In this document: positions 33,092 to 39,935 of the stretch, one piece after another
Position numbering within the stretch: the stretch's first letter is position 1
Layout: every line of letters starts with the position of its first letter
Source of the DNA: Corynebacterium massiliense DSM 45435
GTDB lineage: Bacteria; Actinomycetota; Actinomycetes; Mycobacteriales; Mycobacteriaceae
DNA length: 64,000 nt
Direction: 5' to 3'
Assembly: GCF_028609805.1 (NCBI RefSeq)
Contig: NZ_CP063189.1
Span: 1,798,001 to 1,862,000 of the forward strand
The notes under the pieces: generated by a model
Told to the model about the DNA's origin: nothing
Seen by the model: only the letters and a program-made list of their open reading frames with translations
Databases searched by the model: none
Made by a program: the position numbers and the translations under genes

Positions 33092-33658
33092 ATGGAGCTC
33101 CTCAAAATGATTCGGGAAGACTTGGCCAACGCCAGGGACCACGACCCCGCCGCGCGTAGCGATGCCGAAAATGCCGTCGTGTACTCCGGCCTTCATGCCA
33201 TCTGGTGCCACCGCGTGTGCCACTGGATGTGGAAGCGCGGAGCGAAGGGGCCGGCGCGGATTCTGGCGCAGATTAACCGGTTCTTTACGGGTATTGAGAT
33301 TCACCCGGGCGCGACGATCGGACGGCGTTTCTTTATCGACCACGGCATGGGCATTGTCATCGGCGAGACCGCTGAGATTGGCGATGGCGTAATGCTCTAC
33401 CACGGAGTCACCCTCGGCGGGCAGGTGCTCACCCAGACCAAGCGCCACCCGACCGTGGAGGACAACGTGACCATCGGTGCGGGCGCGAAGGTGCTGGGCC
33501 CTATCACGATTGGCCACGACTCGGCTGTGGGCGCGAATGCTGTGGTAACCAAGGACGTGCCGCCGGAGCACATTTCTATTGGTATTCCGGCGAAGAACCG
33601 TCCGCGCAAGGGCAGCGAGCGCGTCAAGCTGGTCGACCCGGACTTTTACGTTATTTAG
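33092..33658 (+). CDS. cysE: Serine O-acetyltransferase
   Basis: Acetylates serine with acetyl-CoA to give O-acetylserine for CysK. The 188-residue product has the left-handed beta-helix hexapeptide repeats ([40 protein letters not shown]) and the catalytic His in DHGMG. The C-terminus ends in an Ile (DFYVI), the residue that docks into CysK in the cysteine synthase complex. The ATG at 33092 lies seven bases after TAGGAT; the earlier ATG at 33083 overlaps that -10 box, so I prefer the leaderless start MELLKM. A terminator follows. Confidence 0.95.
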   Translation: MELLKMIREDLANARDHDPAARSDAENAVVYSGLHAIWCHRVCHWMWKRGAKGPARILAQINRFFTGIEIHPGATIGRRFFIDHGMGIVIGETAEIGDGVMLYHGVTLGGQVLTQTKRHPTVEDNVTIGAGAKVLGPITIGHDSAVGANAVVTKDVPPEHISIGIPAKNRPRKGSERVKLVDPDFYVI

Positions 33659-33674
33659 CCTAAGCCGCTTCTCT

Positions 33675-33708
33675 CCCCTTTCGGTGCGTAAGCCGAGAGG
33701 GGCTTTTT
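33675..33708 (+). terminator. Intrinsic terminator of cysE
   Basis: CCCCTTTCGG and CCGAGAGGGG (33675-33684, 33693-33702) pair with one wobble and are followed by CTTTTTCGTTTT, 16 bases after the cysE stop. Confidence 0.85.
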
Positions 33709-33729
33709 CGTTTTGAGGTGCACCTCGAG

Positions 33730-34011
33730 CTACTGCGCGAGAAGCTTCTTGTAGCCGGAGTGCTTGTCCATAAAGTGCGCTACCGCTGAACACTGCGGGA
33801 CAACCTGCTTGCCTTCGTCGTGCGTGTCGTCGAGGGCGTATTGGATGAGCTCGCCCGAGAGGCCTTGGCCCTGAAATTCGGGGAAGACTTCGGTGTGGTT
33901 GAAGGTGCGCACGCCATCGCGCTCGATGAAGTCGGCGAATCCGGCGAGTTCGCCGCCAACTCGGATTTCGTAGCGCGGGTAGTCGTTGTTTAGTGAGACT
34001 TCGTTGGCCAT
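33730..34011 (-). CDS. Small GNAT-like protein (Acetyltransf_CG type)
   Basis: 93-residue protein with the short acetyltransferase fold: RVGGELAGFADFIERDG, FNHTEVFPEFQGQGLSGELI (the acetyl-CoA loop Q-G-x-G-L/x) and CSAVAHFMDKHSGYKKLL. Members of this compact family lack the first part of a normal GNAT domain and their substrates are unknown. The ATG at 34011 is chosen because the longer frame runs into the tRNA-Phe gene. A TACATA hexamer lies seven bases upstream, so the start may be leaderless. It converges with cysE. Confidence 0.82.
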   Translation of the reverse strand: MANEVSLNNDYPRYEIRVGGELAGFADFIERDGVRTFNHTEVFPEFQGQGLSGELIQYALDDTHDEGKQVVPQCSAVAHFMDKHSGYKKLLAQ

Positions 34012-34027
34012 ACGCCCGTATGTACCA

Positions 34028-34056
34028 CAAAAGCCCCTCCCGGTTTGGGAGGGGCT
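34028..34056 (-). terminator. Intrinsic terminator after tRNA-Phe
   Basis: A perfect stem AGCCCCTCC / GGAGGGGCT (34032-34040, 34048-34056) is followed on the minus strand by TTTTGTGG. It lies 5 bases past the tRNA-Phe 3' end. Confidence 0.88.
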
Positions 34057-34061
34057 GAGTG

Positions 34062-34134
34062 TGGCCAGAGCCAGGATCGAACTGGCGACCCCACACTTTT
34101 CAGGCGTGTGCTCTACCAACTGAGCTATCTGGCC
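34062..34134 (-). tRNA. tRNA-Phe (anticodon GAA)
   Basis: 73-base cloverleaf: acceptor GGCCAGA/TCTGGCC, anticodon stem CACGC/GTGTG with loop CTGAAAA giving GAA, T loop TTCGATC. It lies 18 bases downstream of a tRNA-Asp gene and is probably cotranscribed with it. Confidence 0.96.
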
Positions 34135-34152
34135 GAGAGGCCGTAGCCTCGG

Positions 34153-34226
34153 CGACCCTGACGGGACTTGAACCCGCGACCTCCGCCGTGACAGGGCGGC
34201 GCGCTAACCAACTGCGCCACAGGGCC
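34153..34226 (-). tRNA. tRNA-Asp (anticodon GTC), copy 1
   Basis: 74-base cloverleaf: acceptor GGCCCTG/CAGGGTC, anticodon stem CCGCC/GGCGG with loop CTGTCAC giving GTC. It is identical to the copy at 38826-38899. A possible promoter lies upstream on the minus strand (TTGTGT, 18 bases, TAAAGT near 34265-34295), next to a GTGCCG-TT-CGGCAC palindrome at 34244-34257. Confidence 0.96.
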
Positions 34227-34635
34227 ATTTTTAATTGTTATGTGTGCCGTTCGGCACGAATGAGTACTTTACAGGTACCGACAATTGTCACACAAATCGG
34301 CTGGTCTAGGGCGTAAAAGGGCATGCCTGTAGCCCCGGCCTGCGCTAACTTTTGCGCGACCGGGTTTATGCCGGGGCAGTAACGGCTCTCCCCCACCCGT
34401 CTCGCTGTGTTTCCCCGCTCTGGTGGCCACCCCTCCTTGTCGGCGCATAACCGTCCGGCCCGCTGCTAACCAGCCGCTCTTCCGTTGGGGCCGTTGCTAA
34501 CCAGCCGCCCCCCCTTTGGGACCGTTGTTAACTGGCTCTTTGCGCGTTCTGTTTTGCGTGGTTTCGCCCTGCCGGATGCAGCTCGGTCAAGCGTGACCAT
34601 CTAGGCGGTGTTGCCGTTTAGCCGGGCGCGGTTGT
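34227..34635. other. Intergenic region at the left edge of the tRNA-Asp island
   Basis: About 400 bases without a gene. It contains the palindrome at 34244-34257, a candidate tRNA promoter and a 31-bp direct repeat (listed separately). No open frame with a ribosome binding site is seen. Confidence 0.6.
34460..34540. repeat. 31-bp direct repeat, two and a half units
   Basis: Units begin CCGCTGCTAACCAGCCG (34460-34490), CCGTTGCTAACCAGCCG (34491-34521) and a shorter, diverged CCGTTGTTAACTGGCT (34522-34540). The first two share their 31-base period, with the last 14 bases less well conserved. Confidence 0.75.
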
Positions 34636-35973
34636 TTAGGTGGGTTGGTTGGTGGTGGTGTGGTAGGTGGTGGCCCAGGGTGGGATGCGGCGGACTTTGC
34701 CGTTGACGCGTTCTAGCCGCCCGCGGCGGGGTTTTGACGGGTCGTCGTCGTTGACGCCGTTGTGGTAGGGGCAGGCAACGGTCAGGTTTTTCGGGTTGGT
34801 GTTGCCACCGTTCTTCCACGCTTTTAGGTGGTGTATTTGGGCGGTGTCTGCTGGGTGGTGGCATCCGTCCCATGGGCAGGTGGGGTTTTCGGCCATCGCC
34901 ATCAGGCGTTGCTTGTCGTTGGCGAACCTGCTTAGCCGGTACAGGTTGATCGGTCCTTCCACGGGGTGGACGAGGGTGACCAGCCCGATATCGGCAAGCA
35001 TGCGGGTGACCAGCTCGGTGCCGGTGATGGTTGCGCTGTTGGTCATCTTGAGCAAGACGTCGTCGCCGTTGTCGTTGAGGATGTCGGTGAACTGGTCGAG
35101 GGTGATGATTACGTTGGTGCGCAATCCCGCGACAACCTGGGTAGCTTCCGTGGTGGCGCCGCAGTCGGTGCAGATAACGTGTTGGGTTGTCACCTCCGGG
35201 GCGGGGTAGTCGCCGGCCGTGTGCCCGTTGTCAGGATGTGCGGCTGCAGGGCTTGAGTTGGTGGAGTATTGCTGATTGTCACCCGAGCTATTGGCCCCGG
35301 CGGCGTGTGGCTCATTCGATGACGTGTGCGCGTCGGTGGGGTTGGTTGTGGCGGTGGCGGTGGTGTGTTCGTGGTGGCGGATCAGCCCGATGAGGTCTTC
35401 TGGGGTGGTGATGTGTTGGGCCATTTCGGCGACTTGGTCGCTGGTGGCGTGTAGTTTCAGTGTCCAGGTATCACCTGATTTACGCCGGATGATGTCTAGG
35501 CCGGGTTGTGGTGGTTGGGGTGGGTCTTTCAGACCTCGGCAGTAGGCTCTGGCGGCTGTACATACGGCGCTGGTGGGGCCGGGGTGGTTGGTGGCGTGGT
35601 GGCGTAGTTTCCATTTGTCGCGGGAGTGTTTGAGTTGGTTGGTGAGCTTTTCTACCGCCAACAGGGTGACAAGGCTGTGCTGGTTTTCCGCGATGGCCGT
35701 AAGGGTTTGATCCCGTAGGCGGGTATAGGCAGTTTGGCCAAAATAGGTATCTGCGAGTTTGGCTAAATCCCGGGCGGTGGTATCTGGTATGCCGAGGTGT
35801 ATCAGCTCGTCGCGGGTGTGGCCGCGGCACGCATGGAGGAGGCTGAGACCATCGGCAAGCAACCCGGCGAACACCTCGAGGAGAGGCGTATCGGGGGTGT
35901 GGCTGGCGGAGTCGGTCGCGGATTTGGCGGCGGAGCTGGTCGCGGAGCTGGCGGTCGGGTTCGTGAGAGTCAT
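34636..35973 (-). CDS. DUF222 / HNH endonuclease family protein
   Basis: 445-residue protein with an N-terminal DUF222-type helical region, a Ser/Ala/Thr-rich linker at about 205-255 and a C-terminal HNH nuclease motif. That motif is CPWDGCHHPADTAQIHHLKA with the catalytic His, then NGGNTNPKNLTVACPYHN with the second metal-binding set. This family (the 13E12 repeat family of mycobacteria) is abundant and scattered in actinobacteria and often sits near mobile DNA. Its role is unproven, with homing or mobility suspected. ATG at 35973 has only a weak AGGTTC upstream. It lies between two identical tRNA-Asp genes, beside an IS256-family element. Confidence 0.85.
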   Translation of the reverse strand: MTLTNPTASSATSSAAKSATDSASHTPDTPLLEVFAGLLADGLSLLHACRGHTRDELIHLGIPDTTARDLAKLADTYFGQTAYTRLRDQTLTAIAENQHSLVTLLAVEKLTNQLKHSRDKWKLRHHATNHPGPTSAVCTAARAYCRGLKDPPQPPQPGLDIIRRKSGDTWTLKLHATSDQVAEMAQHITTPEDLIGLIRHHEHTTATATTNPTDAHTSSNEPHAAGANSSGDNQQYSTNSSPAAAHPDNGHTAGDYPAPEVTTQHVICTDCGATTEATQVVAGLRTNVIITLDQFTDILNDNGDDVLLKMTNSATITGTELVTRMLADIGLVTLVHPVEGPINLYRLSRFANDKQRLMAMAENPTCPWDGCHHPADTAQIHHLKAWKNGGNTNPKNLTVACPYHNGVNDDDPSKPRRGRLERVNGKVRRIPPWATTYHTTTNQPT

Positions 35974-36053
35974 GAACCTGAACCTAAAGCGCGCCGCCAG
36001 CCACGGCTAGCGGACGAGACGAGTCCTGTGGATAACCCGGGCCCAAAAGCCGG

Positions 36054-37494
36054 GAGGGTGTCAGGAAGTTTGTGTGTGAGGCTCTGATCTAGAAGGAGTT
36101 TCACCGATAATGACTACGGTGTCACCGAAGAAAAACCATGACCCGGCAAAGGTCAATGAGATCAGCGAGAAGCTGATGGAAAATCCTGAGCTCGCCAGCT
36201 TGATCAGCGAGCTGTCGGCTTCCGCTGATGATGCAAGCGAGCTGGTCAAAGGCCTGCTACAGGCATCAATCAACGCTGGTCTGCAGGCGGAGATGGATGC
36301 GCATTTGGGCTATAGCCATTCTGACCGCAAGACCAAAGCCCAAGTCGAATCCGCACAGGGCAACAATCACCGCAATGGGTCGTACACCAAGACCGTCAAT
36401 TCTGGCTACGGCGCGGTGGAAGTGACCGTGCCCAGGGACCGTGCCGGCACCTTTACTCCCCGGATGGTGCCCAAGGGCGCACGCCGACTCACAGAACTCG
36501 ACGACATGATCGTCTCGCTATACGCCGGCGGGATGACAGTGCGCGATATCCAGCATCACCTCGCGACCACGCTCGGGGTGGATATGAGCCCGGATACGAT
36601 CAGCACCATTACCGATGCGGTGTTAGACGAGGTCATGATCTGGCAAAACCGCCAGCTCGACGAGTTCTACCCGGTGATCTTCCTCGACGCGCTACGCGTG
36701 AAAATCCGTGACGGCCACCGCGTGGTCAACAAGTCCTGCTATATGGCGGTTGGCGTCGACATGGACGGCATCAAGCACATCCTGGGATTGTGGATCGCTG
36801 AAAATGAAGGTGCCGCATTCTGGGCATCGGTCTGCGCGGATCTGGCCAACCGCGGTGTCCAGGACGTGTTCATTGTCTGCTGCGACGGGCTCAAAGGCCT
36901 GCCGGAAGCCGTGGAAGCCACCTGGCCGAATTCCATGGTGCAGACCTGTATCGTGCACCTGATTCGGGCTGCGAACCGGTGGGTGTCCTACCAAGACCGC
37001 AAAGGGGTCTCCCGGGCGCTGCGTGAGGTCTACACGGCCGCAAACGAGGACACCGCCCGTGCCGCCTTGGATGCGTTCGAAGCCAGTGAACTGGGCCGGA
37101 AATACCCGCAATCGGTCAAAGTCTGGCGCGACGCTTGGGAGCGGTTCGTGCCGTTTCTACAGTTCCCGCCGGCGGCACGCCGGGTGCTCTACACCACCAA
37201 TTCGATCGAGTCGCTGAATGCTGAACTGCGTAAAGCTACCCGTAACCGCGGCCAGTTCCCGAACGATACCGCGGCGTTGAAAACGCTGTGGCTGATGATC
37301 TGCAACATCGAAGACAAGCGCGCCGCCCAGCGAGCCAAGAAAGCGAAGCGCGATATCGAATGCAACGGCTATATTGAAGGAGCGAAAGCCACCGGGTGGA
37401 AACAAGCCATCAACCAACTAGCCGTGGCTTACCCCGACCGATTCGCGGACTACTTGTAAACCAAACCCCCGCACACAAAGAATCGGACACTCTC
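36054..37494 (+). mobile_element. IS256-family insertion sequence
   Basis: About 1.44 kb bounded by imperfect inverted repeats of about 28 bases: left begins GAGGGTGTCAGG at 36054, right reads inward GAGAGTGTCCGA from 37494. It contains one intact transposase gene. The 8 bases on each side (AAAGCCGG and ACAGTTGA) do not match, so no target duplication is visible. The neighbouring IS481-family element starts only 12 bases later. Confidence 0.8.
36110..37459 (+). CDS. IS256-family (mutator type) transposase
   Basis: 449-residue DDE transposase, apparently intact. It has the early region GLQAEMDAHLGYSHSDRK, GNNHRNGSYTKTV and VPRDRAGTFTPRMVPKG typical of IS256 transposases. The first catalytic Asp lies in VIFLDALRVKIRD, the second in FIVCCDGLKGLPEA and the Glu in TTNSIESLNAELRKATR. 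The characteristic CxxH follows the second Asp (QTCIVHLIR). ATG at 36110 has AAGGAG eleven bases upstream. It catalyses cut or copy-out movement of the surrounding element. Confidence 0.95.
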   Translation: MTTVSPKKNHDPAKVNEISEKLMENPELASLISELSASADDASELVKGLLQASINAGLQAEMDAHLGYSHSDRKTKAQVESAQGNNHRNGSYTKTVNSGYGAVEVTVPRDRAGTFTPRMVPKGARRLTELDDMIVSLYAGGMTVRDIQHHLATTLGVDMSPDTISTITDAVLDEVMIWQNRQLDEFYPVIFLDALRVKIRDGHRVVNKSCYMAVGVDMDGIKHILGLWIAENEGAAFWASVCADLANRGVQDVFIVCCDGLKGLPEAVEATWPNSMVQTCIVHLIRAANRWVSYQDRKGVSRALREVYTAANEDTARAALDAFEASELGRKYPQSVKVWRDAWERFVPFLQFPPAARRVLYTTNSIESLNAELRKATRNRGQFPNDTAALKTLWLMICNIEDKRAAQRAKKAKRDIECNGYIEGAKATGWKQAINQLAVAYPDRFADYL

Positions 37495-37529
37495 ACAGTT
37501 GACAGGTGTGTCGCGTCATCGTTGACAGC

Positions 37530-38717
37530 ATGAATAGTCCGAACCGCAATCTCGCGATCATCAAAGCTGTCCGTGAGCAACACCAACCAGTCGCTCGAGT
37601 CGCTACGCGTTTCAACGTGTCCCGCCAGTGGGTCTACGCCTTACTCCGCCGCTACGACACTGGCGGTCCACAAGCGGTAAAGCCGAAGTCGAAAGCACCG
37701 CACTCCAACCCACGCGCAGTATCCAAAAAGCTCAAGAAAACCATCATCAACATGCGCAAACAGCTCGACCACTCCGGGCTGGATTCCGGGGCAGAAACCA
37801 TCCAGTTCCACCTGGAACAACAAGGTATGTATGCCCCATCTACCTCGACGATCGTGCGCATCCTCCGCGACCACGGCCTCGTGCAGCCAGAACCAAAAAA
37901 GCGGCCGAGAACCTCATTTATCCGCTTCGAAGCATCCCGCCCCAATGAATGCTGGCAAGCAGACATCACACACGCATATCTCACCGGCGGAAGACGCGTC
38001 GAAATCCTCGACTTCATCGACGACCACTCCCGACTGCTGCTGTCCATTACAGCCAGCCGGTCCTTTTCTGGGCCTGCCGTCGCCGACGAACTATCACACC
38101 TCATCAGCGACTTCGGCCCACCACAATCCACCCTCACCGACAACGGGCTGGTGTTTACCGCCCGCAACGCCGGGGCAAAAGGCGGCCGTAACGCCTTCGA
38201 AAAACTCATCCGCAACCACCGGATCCAACAGAAAAACGGCAGGCCAGGACACCCACAAACCCAAGGAAAAATCGAACGATTCCACCAAACACTCAAACGG
38301 TGGCTATCGCGCCAACCCACCGTCAACACCATCGACGAACTACAACAACAACTCGACCGATTCGCCGCCTACTACAACACCAACCGCCCACACCGAGCCC
38401 TCGGCAGACGCACCCCATACGAGGTCTACAACGCATCCACGAAAGCCAGCCCCGACGACAACCCCACCGACGAATGGCGTACACGCAACGACAAAGTCGA
38501 CAAAGCCGGCCGCTGCACCATCCGCTACGCAGGCAGGCTTTACCACCTAGGAATGGGCCGAAAATACACCGGCCACCACGTCCTGATGATCATCAGAGAC
38601 CGCCACATCACCACATCACTCAAAGACACCGGCGCCATCATCACCGAGCACTACATCGACACCAGCCGCAACTACCAAGCCCCAATCTGGAAACACGGCG
38701 AACCCCCACTCAACTAA
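37530..38717 (+). CDS. IS481-family transposase
   Basis: About 395 residues with an N-terminal helix-turn-helix (VARVATRFNVSRQWVYALLR) and an rve integrase core. The catalytic Asp lies in ECWQADITHAYLTGG, the second Asp in STLTDNGLVFT and the Glu in KIERFHQTLKRWL. The motif YYNTNRPHRALGRRTPYEVY follows, typical of IS481 transposases. The ATG at 37530 is chosen because an upstream GTG falls in the terminal inverted repeat; no clear Shine-Dalgarno is seen. The frame is intact to a TAA. Confidence 0.92.
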   Translation: MNSPNRNLAIIKAVREQHQPVARVATRFNVSRQWVYALLRRYDTGGPQAVKPKSKAPHSNPRAVSKKLKKTIINMRKQLDHSGLDSGAETIQFHLEQQGMYAPSTSTIVRILRDHGLVQPEPKKRPRTSFIRFEASRPNECWQADITHAYLTGGRRVEILDFIDDHSRLLLSITASRSFSGPAVADELSHLISDFGPPQSTLTDNGLVFTARNAGAKGGRNAFEKLIRNHRIQQKNGRPGHPQTQGKIERFHQTLKRWLSRQPTVNTIDELQQQLDRFAAYYNTNRPHRALGRRTPYEVYNASTKASPDDNPTDEWRTRNDKVDKAGRCTIRYAGRLYHLGMGRKYTGHHVLMIIRDRHITTSLKDTGAIITEHYIDTSRNYQAPIWKHGEPPLN

Positions 38718-38726
38718 CCCCCAGAA

Positions 38727-38768
38727 AACAAAAGGCGCCCACCGAGAACAAAAACTCGGCGGACGCCC
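38727..38768 (-). terminator. Hairpin with T tract inside the right end of the IS481 element
   Basis: GGCGCCCACCGAG and CTCGGCGGACGCC (38734-38746, 38755-38767) pair with two mismatches. On the minus strand the stem is followed by TTTTGTTTTC, so it would stop transcripts entering from the tRNA-Glu/tRNA-Asp side. Confidence 0.6.
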
Positions 38769-38825
38769 ATCTGTCAACGATGTCGCGACAGTTTTGTCAA
38801 CTATGACGCGACACAGGACAAATGG

Positions 38826-38899
38826 CGACCCTGACGGGACTTGAACCCGCGACCTCCGCCGTGACAGGGCGGCGCGCTAACCAACTGCGCCACAGGGCC
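38826..38899 (-). tRNA. tRNA-Asp (anticodon GTC), copy 2
   Basis: Identical in all 74 bases to the copy at 34153-34226; the identity extends two further bases past the 3' end. It lies 19 bases downstream of tRNA-Glu and is probably cotranscribed with it from the promoter at 39019-39046. Confidence 0.96.
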
Positions 38900-38918
38900 T
38901 TCCTCCGGTCTCCCGGAG

Positions 38919-38991
38919 TACCCCCAACGGGATTCGAACCCGTGCCGCTGCCGTGAAAGGGCAGTGTCCTAGGCCGCTAGACGATGGGGGC
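38919..38991 (-). tRNA. tRNA-Glu (anticodon TTC)
   Basis: 73-base cloverleaf: acceptor GCCCCCA/TGGGGGT, anticodon stem CTGCC/GGCAG with loop CTTTCAC giving TTC, T loop TTCGAAT. First gene of the tRNA array on the minus strand. Confidence 0.95.
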
Positions 38992-39018
38992 CAATCGCGC
39001 CGTAACGCGACTTTCCAA

Positions 39019-39046
39019 AATATACTTGATCCGTCCCGCAGGACAA
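39019..39046 (-). promoter_or_regulatory. Promoter of the tRNA-Glu/tRNA-Asp array
   Basis: On the minus strand TTGTCC (39046-39041), a 16-base spacer and TATATT (39024-39019) give a strong -35/-10 pair. Transcription would start about 20 bases before tRNA-Glu. Confidence 0.7.
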
Positions 39047-39126
39047 AATCAGCCCCGATGAACGCACAGTGCGTGCGGGATTCATGCCGACGGATGAAGT
39101 CTAGGGTTCGTGCTAGAGAGGATCTC

Positions 39127-39459
39127 GTGAACCAACACAACGAAACCTGTTCATGCCACGCTGAGGGCGTCCACGGCTACAACGCGGACGACGCGAAGAA
39201 GGAGCGCTACCTCACCCGCCTCAAGCGCATCGAGGGACAAGTCCGCGGCGTTCACCGCATGGTGTCGGAAGACCAGTACTGCATAGACATCATCACGCAG
39301 GTCTCGGCAGTCACCTCGGCCCTCGAGAACGTCTCTCTCGCGCTATTAGAAGACCACATCGAGCACTGTGTCACCGGTGCGGCAGCCATCGATGCAGACG
39401 AAGCCACAGCGAAGCTGGAAGAGGCCATGACGGCCATCCGGAAGCTCGTGAAGAGCTAA
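39127..39459 (+). CDS. csoR: CsoR/RcnR-family metal-sensing repressor
   Basis: 110-residue all-helical repressor. The copper-sensing Cys-His-Cys set is visible: Cys in EDQYCIDIITQ, His and Cys in LLEDHIEHCVTGA. The DNA-facing region LTRLKRIEGQVRGVHRMV precedes it. In copper-bound CsoR these residues form a trigonal Cu(I) site and release DNA. An additional N-terminal CSCH could also bind metal. The GTG at 39127 follows GAGAGG. No copper ATPase or chaperone is adjacent; the next gene is a truncated cupin gene. A palindrome ACGCAC-a-GTGCGT at 39062-39074 could be the operator. The metal is inferred from the residue pattern. Confidence 0.87.
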   Translation: MNQHNETCSCHAEGVHGYNADDAKKERYLTRLKRIEGQVRGVHRMVSEDQYCIDIITQVSAVTSALENVSLALLEDHIEHCVTGAAAIDADEATAKLEEAMTAIRKLVKS

Positions 39460-39476
39460 GCCCGAAAGGAATAGCG

Positions 39477-39668
39477 ATGGCTACTGAGAACGGTTGCACG
39501 TTCATCGAAAAGCTGGCGGACTACCCTGATCCGCGCACCAACGACCGCCCAGTTCCCACCCTGAAGATCCTGGCGCAGCGGGACGGGGTGCGAATAGTCC
39601 GTTTAACTTTCCGGGATGGGGATGTGCTCGCCGACCACGCCGCACCGGTGCCGATCCTGGTACTCGGC
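39477..39668 (+). pseudogene. Truncated cupin-domain gene
   Basis: ATG at 39477 follows AAAGGA and starts a plausible protein: MATENGCTFIEKLADYPDPR, then LKILAQRDGVRIVRLTFRDG and LADHAAPVPILV, which matches the first half of small cupin proteins often found near CsoR. After about residue 63 the likeness stops; the frame runs on through the tRNA-Lys terminator and the antisense of tRNA-Lys to a stop at 39782. The second half of the beta barrel is missing. I read this as a gene broken by a deletion next to the tRNA gene. The exact break point is an estimate. Confidence 0.6.
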
Positions 39669-39703
39669 CAGAAAAAGCGAAGCCATAGCCGGGAGCACAG
39701 ACG

Positions 39704-39735
39704 CGAAACCCCGCCGGCTGCAACAACCGGCGGGG
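39704..39735 (-). terminator. Intrinsic terminator of tRNA-Lys
   Basis: A perfect 9-bp stem CCCCGCCGG / CCGGCGGGG (39709-39717, 39727-39735) is followed by TTTCGCG on the minus strand, 8 bases past the tRNA 3' end. Confidence 0.75.
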
Positions 39736-39743
39736 ATTCAATG

Positions 39744-39816
39744 TGGGCCCTGTGGGGATCGAACCCACGACCTGCGGATTAAAAGTCCGTAGCTCTACCA
39801 ACTGAGCTAAAGGCCC
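39744..39816 (-). tRNA. tRNA-Lys (anticodon TTT)
   Basis: 73-base cloverleaf: acceptor GGGCCTT/AGGGCCC (one wobble), D arm GCTCAGTTGGTAGAGC, anticodon loop CTTTTAA giving TTT, T loop TTCGATC. A possible -10 TAAGAT lies about 15 bases upstream. Confidence 0.95.
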
Positions 39817-39852
39817 AACGGGCGTATATCTTAGCGCCCACCTGTAGGAAAC

Positions 39853-39885
39853 GAAAAATGGCCCTCCCCACGCCAGGGAGGGCCA
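39853..39885 (-). terminator. Intrinsic terminator of cat
   Basis: A perfect 10-bp stem TGGCCCTCCC / GGGAGGGCCA (39859-39868, 39876-39885) is followed by TTTTTCG on the minus strand, about 50 bases after the cat stop. Confidence 0.9.
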
Positions 39886-39935
39886 CCAACGAGCGCATCA
39901 CGCGCGGCAGGGCCCCGCGTGGTCGCTACTCTGCT

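Larger units (their letters stand above)
37507..38815 (+). mobile_element. IS481-family insertion sequence
   Basis: About 1.31 kb bounded by 21-bp inverted repeats with one mismatch: TGTGTCGCGTCAT at 37507-37527 and its complement at 38795-38815, beginning with TGT as usual for the family. The right end carries a second related repeat (38772-38791) beside the terminal one. No clear target duplication is visible (CAGG against GGAC). The right end lies 10 bases from the 3' end of a tRNA-Asp gene. Confidence 0.8.

Noticed and set aside
34460..34540. 31-bp repeat as a CRISPR remnant
   Set aside because: The units have no unique spacers between them and there are no cas genes.
34636..38815. The HNH gene and IS region as a defence system
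   Set aside because: The DUF222/HNH family is a common scattered actinobacterial gene; no methylase, helicase or sensor partner is next to it.
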